NCBI GenBank assembly: GCA_020848835.1
Contig: JADLHJ010000102.1
Span: forward strand, 1 to 64,000
DNA: 64,000 nt
Direction: 5' to 3'
DNA from: Candidatus Hydrogenedentota bacterium
GTDB taxonomy: Bacteria; Hydrogenedentota; Hydrogenedentia; Hydrogenedentales; SLHB01
Positions 8,060-15,955 of the stretch are shown piece after piece. A program made the translations under genes and the position numbers. Below the pieces are notes generated by a model, which saw only the letters and a list, made by a program, of their open reading frames with translations, had not been told where the DNA came from and searched no databases. The first letter of the stretch is position 1. Each line of letters starts with the position of its first letter.

Positions 8060-8839
8060 CTACCGCGCTGGTGGCGACGTTTTCTCAACCGAGTATCCGA
8101 ACGATTCGATGATCTTTTGCCCGTCTTCGGAACGGATAAATGCCAAATAGGCGATGGCTGCTGCATTGTCCTTGCCTGTTGACAACAGGATGGCGTCCTG
8201 CTTAATGGGCGCGTGGGAATCCGTGGGTACCAGCCAAAAGGTGCCGGCATCGAATTTCTTCACTTGCGAGTAGGCCACGAAACCCGCCTCCGCTGCACCG
8301 CTATCCACGAACTGGAGGGTCTGGGCAATATTCTCCCCGTAGACGGTTCGGTCTTTGAATGCGTCCAGCAGACCCAATTTTTTCAGGGTTTCCGTCGCCG
8401 CTACGCCGTACGGCGCGACCTCCGGATTTGCTATGGAGAGGTGCTTAATCGCGGTGGATTTCAATGTCCCCTCGGCTACTGGTTTTAACGAGGGGGCGTA
8501 GAGCGCCAGGCGGCCAACGGCGTAAGTGAAGCGCGTTGCGTCCAGGGCGAGCTTATCCGTGATTAGTTTGTCTACGTGCGTGTCGTCCGCGGACAGGAAT
8601 ATCTCGAAGGGGCCGCCATTTTTGACCTGGGCGTACAGCTTTCCCGTGGAGCCGGGACTGACTTTAATGGTATGGCCTGTCTTCGCTTGAAAGGCTTTCG
8701 CGAGCGCGTCCTGGGCCTCGGCAAAGTTTGATGCGACGGCCGCATAGACCGTCCCTGCAGGGGGATCCACAGCGCCCGCGGAAAAACTGAGGGCGACAAT
8801 CGCGATGGAGGCCCCATAAAGGATCCTGAAAAATCTCAT
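8060..8839 (-). CDS. modA: Molybdate-binding periplasmic protein ModA
   Basis: A 259-residue substrate-binding protein with a Sec signal peptide (MRFFRILYGASIAIVALSFS, cleavage after SAGA). The mature start VYAAVASNFAEA and the segments SPGSTGKLYAQ and PFEIFLSADDTHVDKL are characteristic of ModA; GFVAYSQV near the C-terminus also fits. An in-frame ATG at 8869 would add ten polar residues before the signal peptide; 8839 is preferred because the signal peptide then begins at residue 1, though the GGAG upstream is 15 bases away. First gene of modABC, divergent from sucA. Confidence 0.92.
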   Translation of the reverse strand: MRFFRILYGASIAIVALSFSAGAVDPPAGTVYAAVASNFAEAQDALAKAFQAKTGHTIKVSPGSTGKLYAQVKNGGPFEIFLSADDTHVDKLITDKLALDATRFTYAVGRLALYAPSLKPVAEGTLKSTAIKHLSIANPEVAPYGVAATETLKKLGLLDAFKDRTVYGENIAQTLQFVDSGAAEAGFVAYSQVKKFDAGTFWLVPTDSHAPIKQDAILLSTGKDNAAAIAYLAFIRSEDGQKIIESFGYSVEKTSPPAR

Positions 8840-8904
8840 AGCGCTGGTAGTGTAACTCCATTGGCGCATAATTTTAAGTCCAAATTTGTTTCATTTTTAT
8901 GACG

Positions 8905-8937
8905 GGTGTGACACACCTGCCCGCGTTTATGTATCAT
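8905..8937 (+). promoter_or_regulatory. Putative sucA promoter with overlapping palindrome
   Basis: GTGACA (8908-8913), 18-base spacer, TATCAT (8932-8937). The -35 box lies inside the palindrome GGTGTG-A-CACACC (8905-8917), a possible operator. The modA promoter must lie in the same 145-base gap but I cannot place it. Confidence 0.5.
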
Positions 8938-8984
8938 TCTGAACGTGCCGCGGAGTCGGCCAGCCTGGTCTACAAGAGGAACGT

Positions 8985-11804
8985 ATGGAATCCACACGCA
9001 GCGCGTTGGGCGGCGCGCCGGAGCCCAACAGCCTGAGCCTCGCGTTCGTCGAGGGTCTTTACGAAGACTTTTTGCTCGATCCTGCATCCGTGCCCCAGGA
9101 ATGGCGCACCTATTTCCAATCACAAAATGGCGCCTCCACGGTTGCGGTGCCGACGGCATTTCATGAAGCGCCCCTCTCCCCTACGCGCGGCAAGTCGCAG
9201 ATGTGCACCACGTGCGGCCGGGAAGTGGAAGTAGCGGCGATTCAGCACCGCGTGGATATGCTGATCCGTAACTACCGCGTGCTGGGCCACAAGATTGCGC
9301 GCATCGATCCGTTGAACATGCCGCGTCCACGCCAGCCCGAACTGGATCCGGGTTATCACGGGTTTACGCCCGAGGACATGGACACGGTGTTTGACGGGGC
9401 GAGCCTTTCGCCCACGGGTGAGCACCTCAAGCTTCGCACGATTATCCAGCGCCTGCGCAGCACGTATTGCCGTTCGATTGGCGTGCAATTCATGCACATC
9501 GATGACATGTCGATCCGCGATTGGCTTTGCGCGCGCATTGAAGGTACTGCAAACCGCACAGAGCTGAGCCGCGAACACCAGTTGCGCATTCTCACGCGCC
9601 TGACGGACGCGGTCATGTTTGAAGAGTTTATCCAGAAGAAATTCGTCGGCGCGAAGCGCTTCTCGTTGGAAGGCGGCGAGAGTCTTATACCGCTGCTGGA
9701 ACTTTCGATTGAGAAAGCCGGGGACCAGAAGGTCGATGAAATTGTCATCGGAATGGCGCACCGCGGGCGTTTGAATGTGCTTGCGAACATCATGGGCAAG
9801 AGTCCGCGCGCGATTTTTCGCGAGTTTGAAGACAAAGAAGCCAGCCTAATTGGCGATGTGAAGTATCACCTTGGACATCACACGGAATGGATTACACATT
9901 CCGGACACAAGGTGCACCTCGCGCTGGCGTTCAATCCGAGCCATCTTGAGTTCGTGAATCCAGTGGTGTTGGGACGCACGCGCGCACAACAGGACCGCAT
10001 CAACGATATCGAGCGCCGCAAGAGCATGTCGCTGCTGATTCACGGTGATGCCGCGTTTGCGGGTGAAGGCATCATTCAGGAGACGCTGAACCTTTCCGAA
10101 CTTGAAGGCTATACGACTGGCGGCACGCTGCATATCATTCTGAATAACCAGATTGGGTTCACGACGAACCCGTCTGAGGGACGTTCGAGCGTGTATGCGA
10201 CGGACGTCGCGAAGATGTTGCAGAGCCCGATTTTCCATGTGAACGGCGAGGATCCCGAGGCCGTGGCGCAGGTAATCGATGTTGCGATGGATTTCCGCAG
10301 ACGTTACCGGCGCGATGTGATCGTGGACATGTATTGCTATCGCCGGCGCGGGCATAACGAAGGCGACGAGCCCGCATTCACGCAGCCTGTGCTGTATCGC
10401 CACATTGCAAAGCGCCAACCGATTCGCGAGGCGTATCTCGATCACATGTTGAAACTGGGATCGATTACGCGCGACGAGGCGGAAGAGATTGCTGTGCGGC
10501 GCCGCGAAATGCTCGAGGAAGAACTCACCGTTGCGCGTTCGGGTGAAGGCCCGCGGCCGGAGAGCGCATTGCGCGGTATTTGGGCGAATTACAAGGGCGG
10601 TTTTGATCGCGAAGTTCCCGATGCAGACACCGGCGTTGACAAGAGCATCCTGAAGACCTTGCTTGAATCGCAGTCCAAGGTGCCCGCGGAGTTTCGTCCA
10701 CACCCGAAGATCGAGCGCATTCTCGAACAGCGCGCGGCGATGGCGGGCGAGGAATCGCCGCTGGACTGGGCCGCGGCGGAAGGGCTTGCGTTCGCCACGT
10801 TGCTAAACGAAGGAACGCGCATCCGCATTTCGGGGCAGGATTCCGAGCGCGGTACATTTAGTCACCGGCATTCGGTGTTGCACTCGATTACCGATGGCGA
10901 TGTGTACGTGCCATTGCGTCACCTATCGCCGCGACAAGCGGATTTTGAAGTGTATAACAGCCCATTGAGCGAAGCGGGCGTACTTGGTTTCGAGTATGGA
11001 TACAGCATTGCATATCCCGATGGACTGACAATTTGGGAGGCGCAGTTCGGCGACTTTGTGAACGTTGCGCAACCGATCATCGATCAGTTTATTTCGAGCG
11101 CGGAAGACAAATGGCGCAGCCTTTCGGGGTTGGTCATGTTGCTGCCACACGGCTATGAAGGCATGGGGCCTGAACATTCGAGCGCGCGCATTGAACGGTT
11201 GTTTTCGCTCACGGCGGAAGACAACATGCAGGTGGCGTATCCGACGACGCCTGCACAATTGTTTCATCTCCTGCGCAGACAAGTGGTGCGGCCTTGGCGC
11301 AAGCCCCTTTTCGTGCTGACGCCGAAAAGCTTGTTGCGACACCCCGCGTGTGTTTCGACCATGGACGAGCTGGCAATCGGTCGCTTCCAGCGTATCTTGC
11401 CAGATGCGCGAGGCATCGTTGGCAAAGTCGAGCGGGTGTTATTGTGTACTGGGAAGATTTATTACGAGTTGATGGAAGAGCGCGAGAAGTTGAAGCGCGA
11501 CGATGTCGCGATTGTACGCGTCGAGCAGTTGTATCCATTGCAGCCGGAAGATTTGCAGGCGGCGCTTCAACCGTATGCGGACAACACGCCGGTGTTGTGG
11601 GTGCAGGAAGAACCGGAGAACATGGGCGCGTGGCGACGGATGCGTGGGAAGTTTGGTTATATCCTCGACGGGCGCTTGCCCTTCTTTGGGCTGTATCGTT
11701 GCGCTTCAGCGAGTCCCGCGACGGGGTCACCATCGATGCACAAGAAAGAACAGCGCGAGATTATCGAGCAGGCTTTTGGCCCCATCGTAGGATTTTCGCG
11801 ATGA
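8985..11804 (+). CDS. sucA: 2-oxoglutarate dehydrogenase E1 component
   Basis: A 939-residue thiamine-diphosphate enzyme that decarboxylates 2-oxoglutarate and succinylates the E2 lipoyl arm. The N-terminal peripheral segment (LSLAFVEGLYEDFLLDP) is typical of E1o. MAHRGRLNVL (about 254-263), GDAAFAGEG (about 353) and NNQIGFTT (about 387) form the ThDP/Mg site. The C-terminal half has HGYEGMGPEHSSARIER. AGAGGAA precedes the ATG. An oddity is CTTC with nearby charged residues at about 73-78, between the peripheral helix and the main domain, where E1o usually has no Cys pair. First gene of sucA-sucB-lspA-lpdA. Confidence 0.96.
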   Translation: MESTRSALGGAPEPNSLSLAFVEGLYEDFLLDPASVPQEWRTYFQSQNGASTVAVPTAFHEAPLSPTRGKSQMCTTCGREVEVAAIQHRVDMLIRNYRVLGHKIARIDPLNMPRPRQPELDPGYHGFTPEDMDTVFDGASLSPTGEHLKLRTIIQRLRSTYCRSIGVQFMHIDDMSIRDWLCARIEGTANRTELSREHQLRILTRLTDAVMFEEFIQKKFVGAKRFSLEGGESLIPLLELSIEKAGDQKVDEIVIGMAHRGRLNVLANIMGKSPRAIFREFEDKEASLIGDVKYHLGHHTEWITHSGHKVHLALAFNPSHLEFVNPVVLGRTRAQQDRINDIERRKSMSLLIHGDAAFAGEGIIQETLNLSELEGYTTGGTLHIILNNQIGFTTNPSEGRSSVYATDVAKMLQSPIFHVNGEDPEAVAQVIDVAMDFRRRYRRDVIVDMYCYRRRGHNEGDEPAFTQPVLYRHIAKRQPIREAYLDHMLKLGSITRDEAEEIAVRRREMLEEELTVARSGEGPRPESALRGIWANYKGGFDREVPDADTGVDKSILKTLLESQSKVPAEFRPHPKIERILEQRAAMAGEESPLDWAAAEGLAFATLLNEGTRIRISGQDSERGTFSHRHSVLHSITDGDVYVPLRHLSPRQADFEVYNSPLSEAGVLGFEYGYSIAYPDGLTIWEAQFGDFVNVAQPIIDQFISSAEDKWRSLSGLVMLLPHGYEGMGPEHSSARIERLFSLTAEDNMQVAYPTTPAQLFHLLRRQVVRPWRKPLFVLTPKSLLRHPACVSTMDELAIGRFQRILPDARGIVGKVERVLLCTGKIYYELMEEREKLKRDDVAIVRVEQLYPLQPEDLQAALQPYADNTPVLWVQEEPENMGAWRRMRGKFGYILDGRLPFFGLYRCASASPATGSPSMHKKEQREIIEQAFGPIVGFSR

Positions 11805-11822
11805 CACTGTGGAGCACTATGA

Positions 11823-13067
11823 ATGCCCGTTGAACTAATCGTCCCTCCGATGGGCGAATCAATCACCGAAGTGCAGATCGGCGCGTGGCGCAAACAGCCG
11901 GGCGATCCGGTGAAGCGCGATGAATCGGTCGTTGAACTGGAGTCGGACAAGGCAACGGTGGATCTGCCCGCGCCGATTGCGGGCGCTATCACGAAAGTCT
12001 TGAAGAAAGAAGGCGAGCGCGCAAATGTCGGCGAAGTGATTGGCTACATGGATGAGGCGGCGGCCACTGCTCAAGCTGCGCCAGCGCCTGCCCAGAAGGC
12101 TGCCGCATCAGCTCCAGTTGCGCCGCCTACCGGCGAAAAGGCCGTGCCGCCGAAGACGCCGGAGGCGCCCGTGCGCGTGATGCCATCGGCACGGCGCGCG
12201 ATGGAAGAAGGCGGCGTCAAGCTGGGTGATGTGAATGCGACAGGTCCCGGTGGTCGCGTATTGAAGGAAGATGTGTTGCGCGTTGCGCCGGCTTCCGCGC
12301 CCGCCACAAGCACTCCCGCCCCAGCTGCCGCGCCACAGGCGCAGCGTCCTGCCGCTCCGCGCGGTGCACGCGATGAAGAGCGTGTGCCGATGACTCCGAT
12401 GCGGCGTCGCATCGCGGAGCGACTTGTGGAAGCGCAGCGCACTGCGGCGTTGTTGACGACGTTTAATGAAGTTGACATGTCCGCAGTGATGGCCATGCGC
12501 GAAGAGTATAAGGAAGAGTTTCTTAAGAAGTACGGCGTGAAATTGGGCTTCATGTCATTCTTTGTGAAAGCAGTTGTCGAAGCGTTGAAACAAAATCCTC
12601 GCGTGAACGCTGAGATTCGGCACAGCGATATTGTGTATCACCATTATTGCGATATCGGTATTGCGGTGGGCGGCGGCAAGGGCCTTGTCGTGCCGGTGCT
12701 GCGCAATGCGGAGTCGCTCGGTTTCGCAGAGATTGAAAAGCAGATCGCCGATTTTGGCGCGCGCGCGAAAGAAAACAAGATTTCGCTCGAAGAACTTGCG
12801 GGCGGTACCTTTACGATCAGCAACGGCGGCGTATACGGATCGATGATGTCCACGCCGATTGTGAACCCGCCGCAGAGCGGTATCCTTGGTCTGCATGCGA
12901 TCCAGGACCGTCCTGTGGCGCGCGAGGGCCAGGTGGTGATTCGGCCGATGATGTATGTCGCGCTTACGTATGACCACCGGCTTGTTGATGGGCGCGAAGC
13001 AGTCACTTTCCTCAAGCAGGTCAAGGAATACATTGAAAAACCCGCGCGCCTGCTGCTTGACCTGTAG
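11823..13067 (+). CDS. sucB: Dihydrolipoamide succinyltransferase (E2 of OGDH)
   Basis: A 414-residue E2 protein. The lipoyl domain (1-80) begins PVELIVPPMGESITE and carries the lipoylated Lys43 in ESDKATVDLP. An Ala/Pro-rich linker, an E3/E1-binding domain (about 118-155, MPSARRAMEEGG to RVLKEDVLR), a second Ala/Pro linker and the catalytic domain (about 185-414) follow. The active-site segment YDHRLVDGREAVTFL has the catalytic His at about 385, and the protein ends PARLLLDL as usual for SucB. Starts 18 bases after sucA. Transfers succinyl groups to CoA. Confidence 0.96.
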   Translation: MPVELIVPPMGESITEVQIGAWRKQPGDPVKRDESVVELESDKATVDLPAPIAGAITKVLKKEGERANVGEVIGYMDEAAATAQAAPAPAQKAAASAPVAPPTGEKAVPPKTPEAPVRVMPSARRAMEEGGVKLGDVNATGPGGRVLKEDVLRVAPASAPATSTPAPAAAPQAQRPAAPRGARDEERVPMTPMRRRIAERLVEAQRTAALLTTFNEVDMSAVMAMREEYKEEFLKKYGVKLGFMSFFVKAVVEALKQNPRVNAEIRHSDIVYHHYCDIGIAVGGGKGLVVPVLRNAESLGFAEIEKQIADFGARAKENKISLEELAGGTFTISNGGVYGSMMSTPIVNPPQSGILGLHAIQDRPVAREGQVVIRPMMYVALTYDHRLVDGREAVTFLKQVKEYIEKPARLLLDL

Positions 13068-13076
13068 GATCTGAGA

Positions 13077-13613
13077 ATGAAATCCATGCCATTAAAGCTG
13101 CGCGCTATTGTTGTGGTGGCCATTGTTGTCGCTTCCGTAGGCTGCGATCAGGCGACAAAGCAGATTGCGGTGAGCAAACTAAAGCCTGTCGATCGCATTG
13201 AGATTGCCGGCGATTTTTTCGCATTGCAATATGCGGAGAATCACGGGGCGTTTTTGAGCCTCGGCGCGACACTGCCACGCGAAGTCCGGTTTTGGATATT
13301 TACGGTTTTTACCGGAATCGTTTTGCTCGCGCTTGCCTATTATGTGTTCATGAGCGTTGAGCTGCATACGCCGGATGTGGTTGCGATCGCGCTTTTGTTG
13401 AGCGGTGGTATTGGAAACATGATCGATCGCATCGCCAACAATGGCGTTGTGGTGGATTTCATGGTGATGGAAGTCTGGGGGCCGATTCGCACCGGAGTAT
13501 TTAACATCGCCGATCTTGCCGTAATGGCGGGTGTATTTTTGCTGTTTGGCGTGCGCTTCTTTGCGCCGCGCAAGCAGAAGGGGGAAGCAGCGCATGGCGC
13601 AGCAAACACATGA
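13077..13613 (+). CDS. lspA: Lipoprotein signal peptidase II
   Basis: A 178-residue inner-membrane aspartic peptidase with four helices. It has the conserved GCDQATKQ near the first helix, YAENHGAF, and the two catalytic Asp in GNMIDRI (about Asp117) and FNIADLAVM (about Asp146). It removes signal peptides from diacylated prolipoproteins. Its position between sucB (9 bases upstream) and lpdA (20-base overlap) is unusual, since lspA normally sits beside ileS or rluD. The next gene but one encodes a lipoprotein, a plausible client. Confidence 0.94.
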   Translation: MKSMPLKLRAIVVVAIVVASVGCDQATKQIAVSKLKPVDRIEIAGDFFALQYAENHGAFLSLGATLPREVRFWIFTVFTGIVLLALAYYVFMSVELHTPDVVAIALLLSGGIGNMIDRIANNGVVVDFMVMEVWGPIRTGVFNIADLAVMAGVFLLFGVRFFAPRKQKGEAAHGAANT

Positions 13614-14982
13614 TGTCGTCGTAATCGGCGCGGGGCCGGGGGGCTACGTCGCCGCGATTCGCGCCGCACAACTTGGACTGAGTGTCGCTTGCGTGGATCG
13701 CGAAAAGGTGTTGGGCGGCACTTGCCTGCGTATCGGTTGCATACCAAGCAAGGCGCTGCTCGAATCGAGCGAACATTATGCAGCGGCGAAGCATGACCTC
13801 AAAGCGCACGGTGTAAACGTCGGCGAAGTGACACTCGATCTTCCGACGATGATGAAGCGCAAAGAAGCCGTCGTGCGCCAGCTCACGAATGGCATCGCCA
13901 GCCTCTTCAAGAAAAACAAGATTACCGCTTACGAAGGCCGAGCGCGCATTGCGGGATTGGGAAAGGTCATCGTCGAAGGCGCGGAGCGCACGGAGATCAC
14001 CGCGAAGCACATCATTCTCGCGACGGGCAGCAAACCTGCGACGATTAAGGGTGTCGAGTTTGTAGCAGATCGGATTGGATCGAGCACTGAAGCGCTTTCG
14101 TATCCGGAAGTTCCAGAGCACTTAGTTGTGATCGGCGCGGGATATATCGGGCTTGAACTTGGATCGGTGTGGCAAAGGCTCGGCGCTAAGGTTACGGTGC
14201 TCGAATATCTCGACCGCATACTGCCGGGTATGGACTTGGAGACCGCGCGTGAAGCGGAGAAGGTTTTCAAGAAGCAGGGTATCGAATTCCGGTTGGGCAG
14301 TAAGGTCGTTGGCGCGACGGTGGAAGGCAACAAGTGCACTGTGGTGGTTGAAGGCAGCGCGCCGATTGTATGCGACCGTGTGCTGGTAAGCGTAGGGCGC
14401 ACGCCGAACACGACGGATATCGGCCTTGAGACGGTGAACATCGTACCGGATGCGCGCGGATATATTCCGATTGATGGGCATTTCGCGACGGCTGCGCCGA
14501 ATATTTACGCAATTGGCGATATTGTACGTGGGCCGATGCTTGCGCATAAGGCCGAGGAGGAAGGCGTGGCGTGCGCGGAACATATCGCGGGCGGTTACGG
14601 CCATGTGAACTACGACTGCATTCCCGGCATCGTGTATACACATCCAGAAATCGCAACAGTTGGCAAGAGCGAAGAACAACTTACAGAAGCGGGTATCGCG
14701 TATCGCAAAGGTGTTTTCCCATTCATGGCGAATGGGCGCGCGAAGGCGCTTGCGCAAACCGACGGGCGTGTAAAGATCCTCGCGGATGCGAAGACGGACC
14801 GGGTGCTGGGCGTACATATCATTGGCCCGCGCGCAGGCGATCTGATTGCAGAGGCGGTCGCGGCGATGGAGTTCGGTGCGTCGAGCGAAGACATTGCGCG
14901 GACGTGTCATGCGCATCCTACGTTGGCAGAGGTAATGAAAGAAGCGGCGCTGGCTGTGGCTGGGCGCGAAATACATATGTAA
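13594..14982 (+). CDS. lpdA: Dihydrolipoamide dehydrogenase (E3)
   Basis: A 462-residue FAD/NAD disulfide oxidoreductase that reoxidises the dihydrolipoyl arm of E2. FAD-binding VVVIGAGPGGYVAAIRAA starts at residue 8; the redox disulfide is Cys44/Cys49 (GGTCLRIGCIPSKALL). NAD-binding VVIGAGYIGLELGSVW lies near 180, and the dimer-interface HAHPTLAEV near the C-terminus supplies the catalytic His/Glu. The ATG at 13594 was chosen because GGGGGAAG lies just upstream and earlier starts add a non-homologous tail. It overlaps lspA by 20 bases. Confidence 0.96.
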   Translation: MAQQTHDVVVIGAGPGGYVAAIRAAQLGLSVACVDREKVLGGTCLRIGCIPSKALLESSEHYAAAKHDLKAHGVNVGEVTLDLPTMMKRKEAVVRQLTNGIASLFKKNKITAYEGRARIAGLGKVIVEGAERTEITAKHIILATGSKPATIKGVEFVADRIGSSTEALSYPEVPEHLVVIGAGYIGLELGSVWQRLGAKVTVLEYLDRILPGMDLETAREAEKVFKKQGIEFRLGSKVVGATVEGNKCTVVVEGSAPIVCDRVLVSVGRTPNTTDIGLETVNIVPDARGYIPIDGHFATAAPNIYAIGDIVRGPMLAHKAEEEGVACAEHIAGGYGHVNYDCIPGIVYTHPEIATVGKSEEQLTEAGIAYRKGVFPFMANGRAKALAQTDGRVKILADAKTDRVLGVHIIGPRAGDLIAEAVAAMEFGASSEDIARTCHAHPTLAEVMKEAALAVAGREIHM

Positions 14983-15005
14983 CGATTTGAGGGGGGACGT
15001 TTGTG

Positions 15006-15746
15006 ATGCGCGTCGTGAAATCGGCACCTTTTCTGGCGGTACTTTTGTTGGCAGGTGGCTGTGTGACCAATCAAAATGAAAATGCTGCACATGCACCGGT
15101 GGTGACGGGACTGAGCACCAAGTCGATGACCGTTGGCGGCCAGGAACTTGAATACGGTGTGTATGTGCCTAGCGATTACGACGCGAAGAAGAAATGGCCG
15201 CTGATCATATTTCTGCACGGCATGGGCGAACGCGGCGACGACGGCGTGCTTCAAACTCAGGTGGGCATCGGCCCCGCGATACAAAAGAATCCGGAGCGGT
15301 TTCCCTGCATCGTGGTGATGCCGCAATGTCCGAAATCTTCCGTGTGGAACGATAGGCACGACATCATCGCGGAATCAATCGCGCGCAGCCTGGCGGACTA
15401 TAACATCGATGAATCGCGCATCGTTCTCACCGGCTTGTCGATGGGCGGCTATGGGACATGGTCATACGGAGCGGCACACGTAAAGATGTTTGCGGCGTTG
15501 TTGCCGGTGTGCGGTGGGGGAATGCCAGAGGACGCGCCCACGCTTGCGAAAGTCCCTATTCGCGTATATCACGGGGGCGCGGATGGCGTTGTAAAACCGG
15601 AACTGTCACGGGCGATGGCAGATGCGATAAAGAAAGCCGGGGGGGACATCGCATACACGGAGTATCCGGGCGTCGGGCACAACTCCTGGGACCTGACCTA
15701 CGGGGATCCGAAGGTTATCGAATGGATGCTTGCCCAGAAGAAGTAA
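15006..15746 (+). CDS. Lipoprotein alpha/beta hydrolase (phospholipase/carboxylesterase type)
   Basis: A 246-residue lipoprotein with a lipobox LLLAGGC (Cys at about 17), hence a membrane-anchored periplasmic or outer-membrane enzyme. The alpha/beta hydrolase fold shows PLIIFLHGMGERG (oxyanion loop), the nucleophile elbow GLSMGGYGT, an Asp in YHGGADGVV and the His in YPGVGHNSW. This is the phospholipase/carboxylesterase or feruloyl-esterase-like group often found beside polysaccharide genes; substrate unknown. A GTG lies immediately before the ATG. It starts 23 bases after lpdA and is likely the last gene of the OGDH operon. Confidence 0.85.
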   Translation: MRVVKSAPFLAVLLLAGGCVTNQNENAAHAPVVTGLSTKSMTVGGQELEYGVYVPSDYDAKKKWPLIIFLHGMGERGDDGVLQTQVGIGPAIQKNPERFPCIVVMPQCPKSSVWNDRHDIIAESIARSLADYNIDESRIVLTGLSMGGYGTWSYGAAHVKMFAALLPVCGGGMPEDAPTLAKVPIRVYHGGADGVVKPELSRAMADAIKKAGGDIAYTEYPGVGHNSWDLTYGDPKVIEWMLAQKK

Positions 15747-15773
15747 TTCTTTGAGGTGTATAACGTTTTCAGG

Positions 15774-15800
15774 CGGCGGGTTTTGCGACCCGCCGTTTTT
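15774..15800 (+). terminator. Rho-independent terminator of the sucA operon
   Basis: Perfect 8-bp stem CGGCGGGT/ACCCGCCG with a TTTGCG loop followed by five T, 28 bases after the lipoprotein gene stop. Confidence 0.85.
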
Positions 15801-15840
15801 GATTTCGACTAAATTCGCGAAGGTCCCGCAATAGGGAAAC

Positions 15841-15869
15841 TTGGAAAATGATCCATTTTGTGGCATAAT
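15841..15869 (+). promoter_or_regulatory. Promoter of the multiheme cytochrome operon
   Basis: TTGGAA (15841-15846), 17-base spacer, CATAAT (15864-15869). Predicted start near 15876, giving an 80-base leader. Confidence 0.65.
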
Positions 15870-15888
15870 TCGACCGAACCGAGCGTGT

Positions 15889-15926
15889 AGCGCCTTGGGG
15901 GCGGATGCAACATCCGTTGGGGCGCT
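15889..15926 (+). promoter_or_regulatory. Structured leader hairpin upstream of cytochrome gene
   Basis: AGCGCC (15889) pairs with GGCGCT (15921). Inside, CGGATG and CATCCG form a second 6-bp stem with a CAA loop. The two stems are separated by a nearly symmetric internal loop with a TTGGGG run on each side. It lies between promoter and ribosome binding site (GGAG at 15942). I recognise no known riboswitch class. Confidence 0.45.
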
Positions 15927-15955
15927 TCGGCCAGCCGGTTCGGAGAACTCGCACG

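Noticed and set aside
14122..15096. Open frame of 324 codons antisense to lpdA
   Set aside because: Composition typical of antisense frames in G+C-rich DNA, no domain, lies wholly under a well-supported gene.
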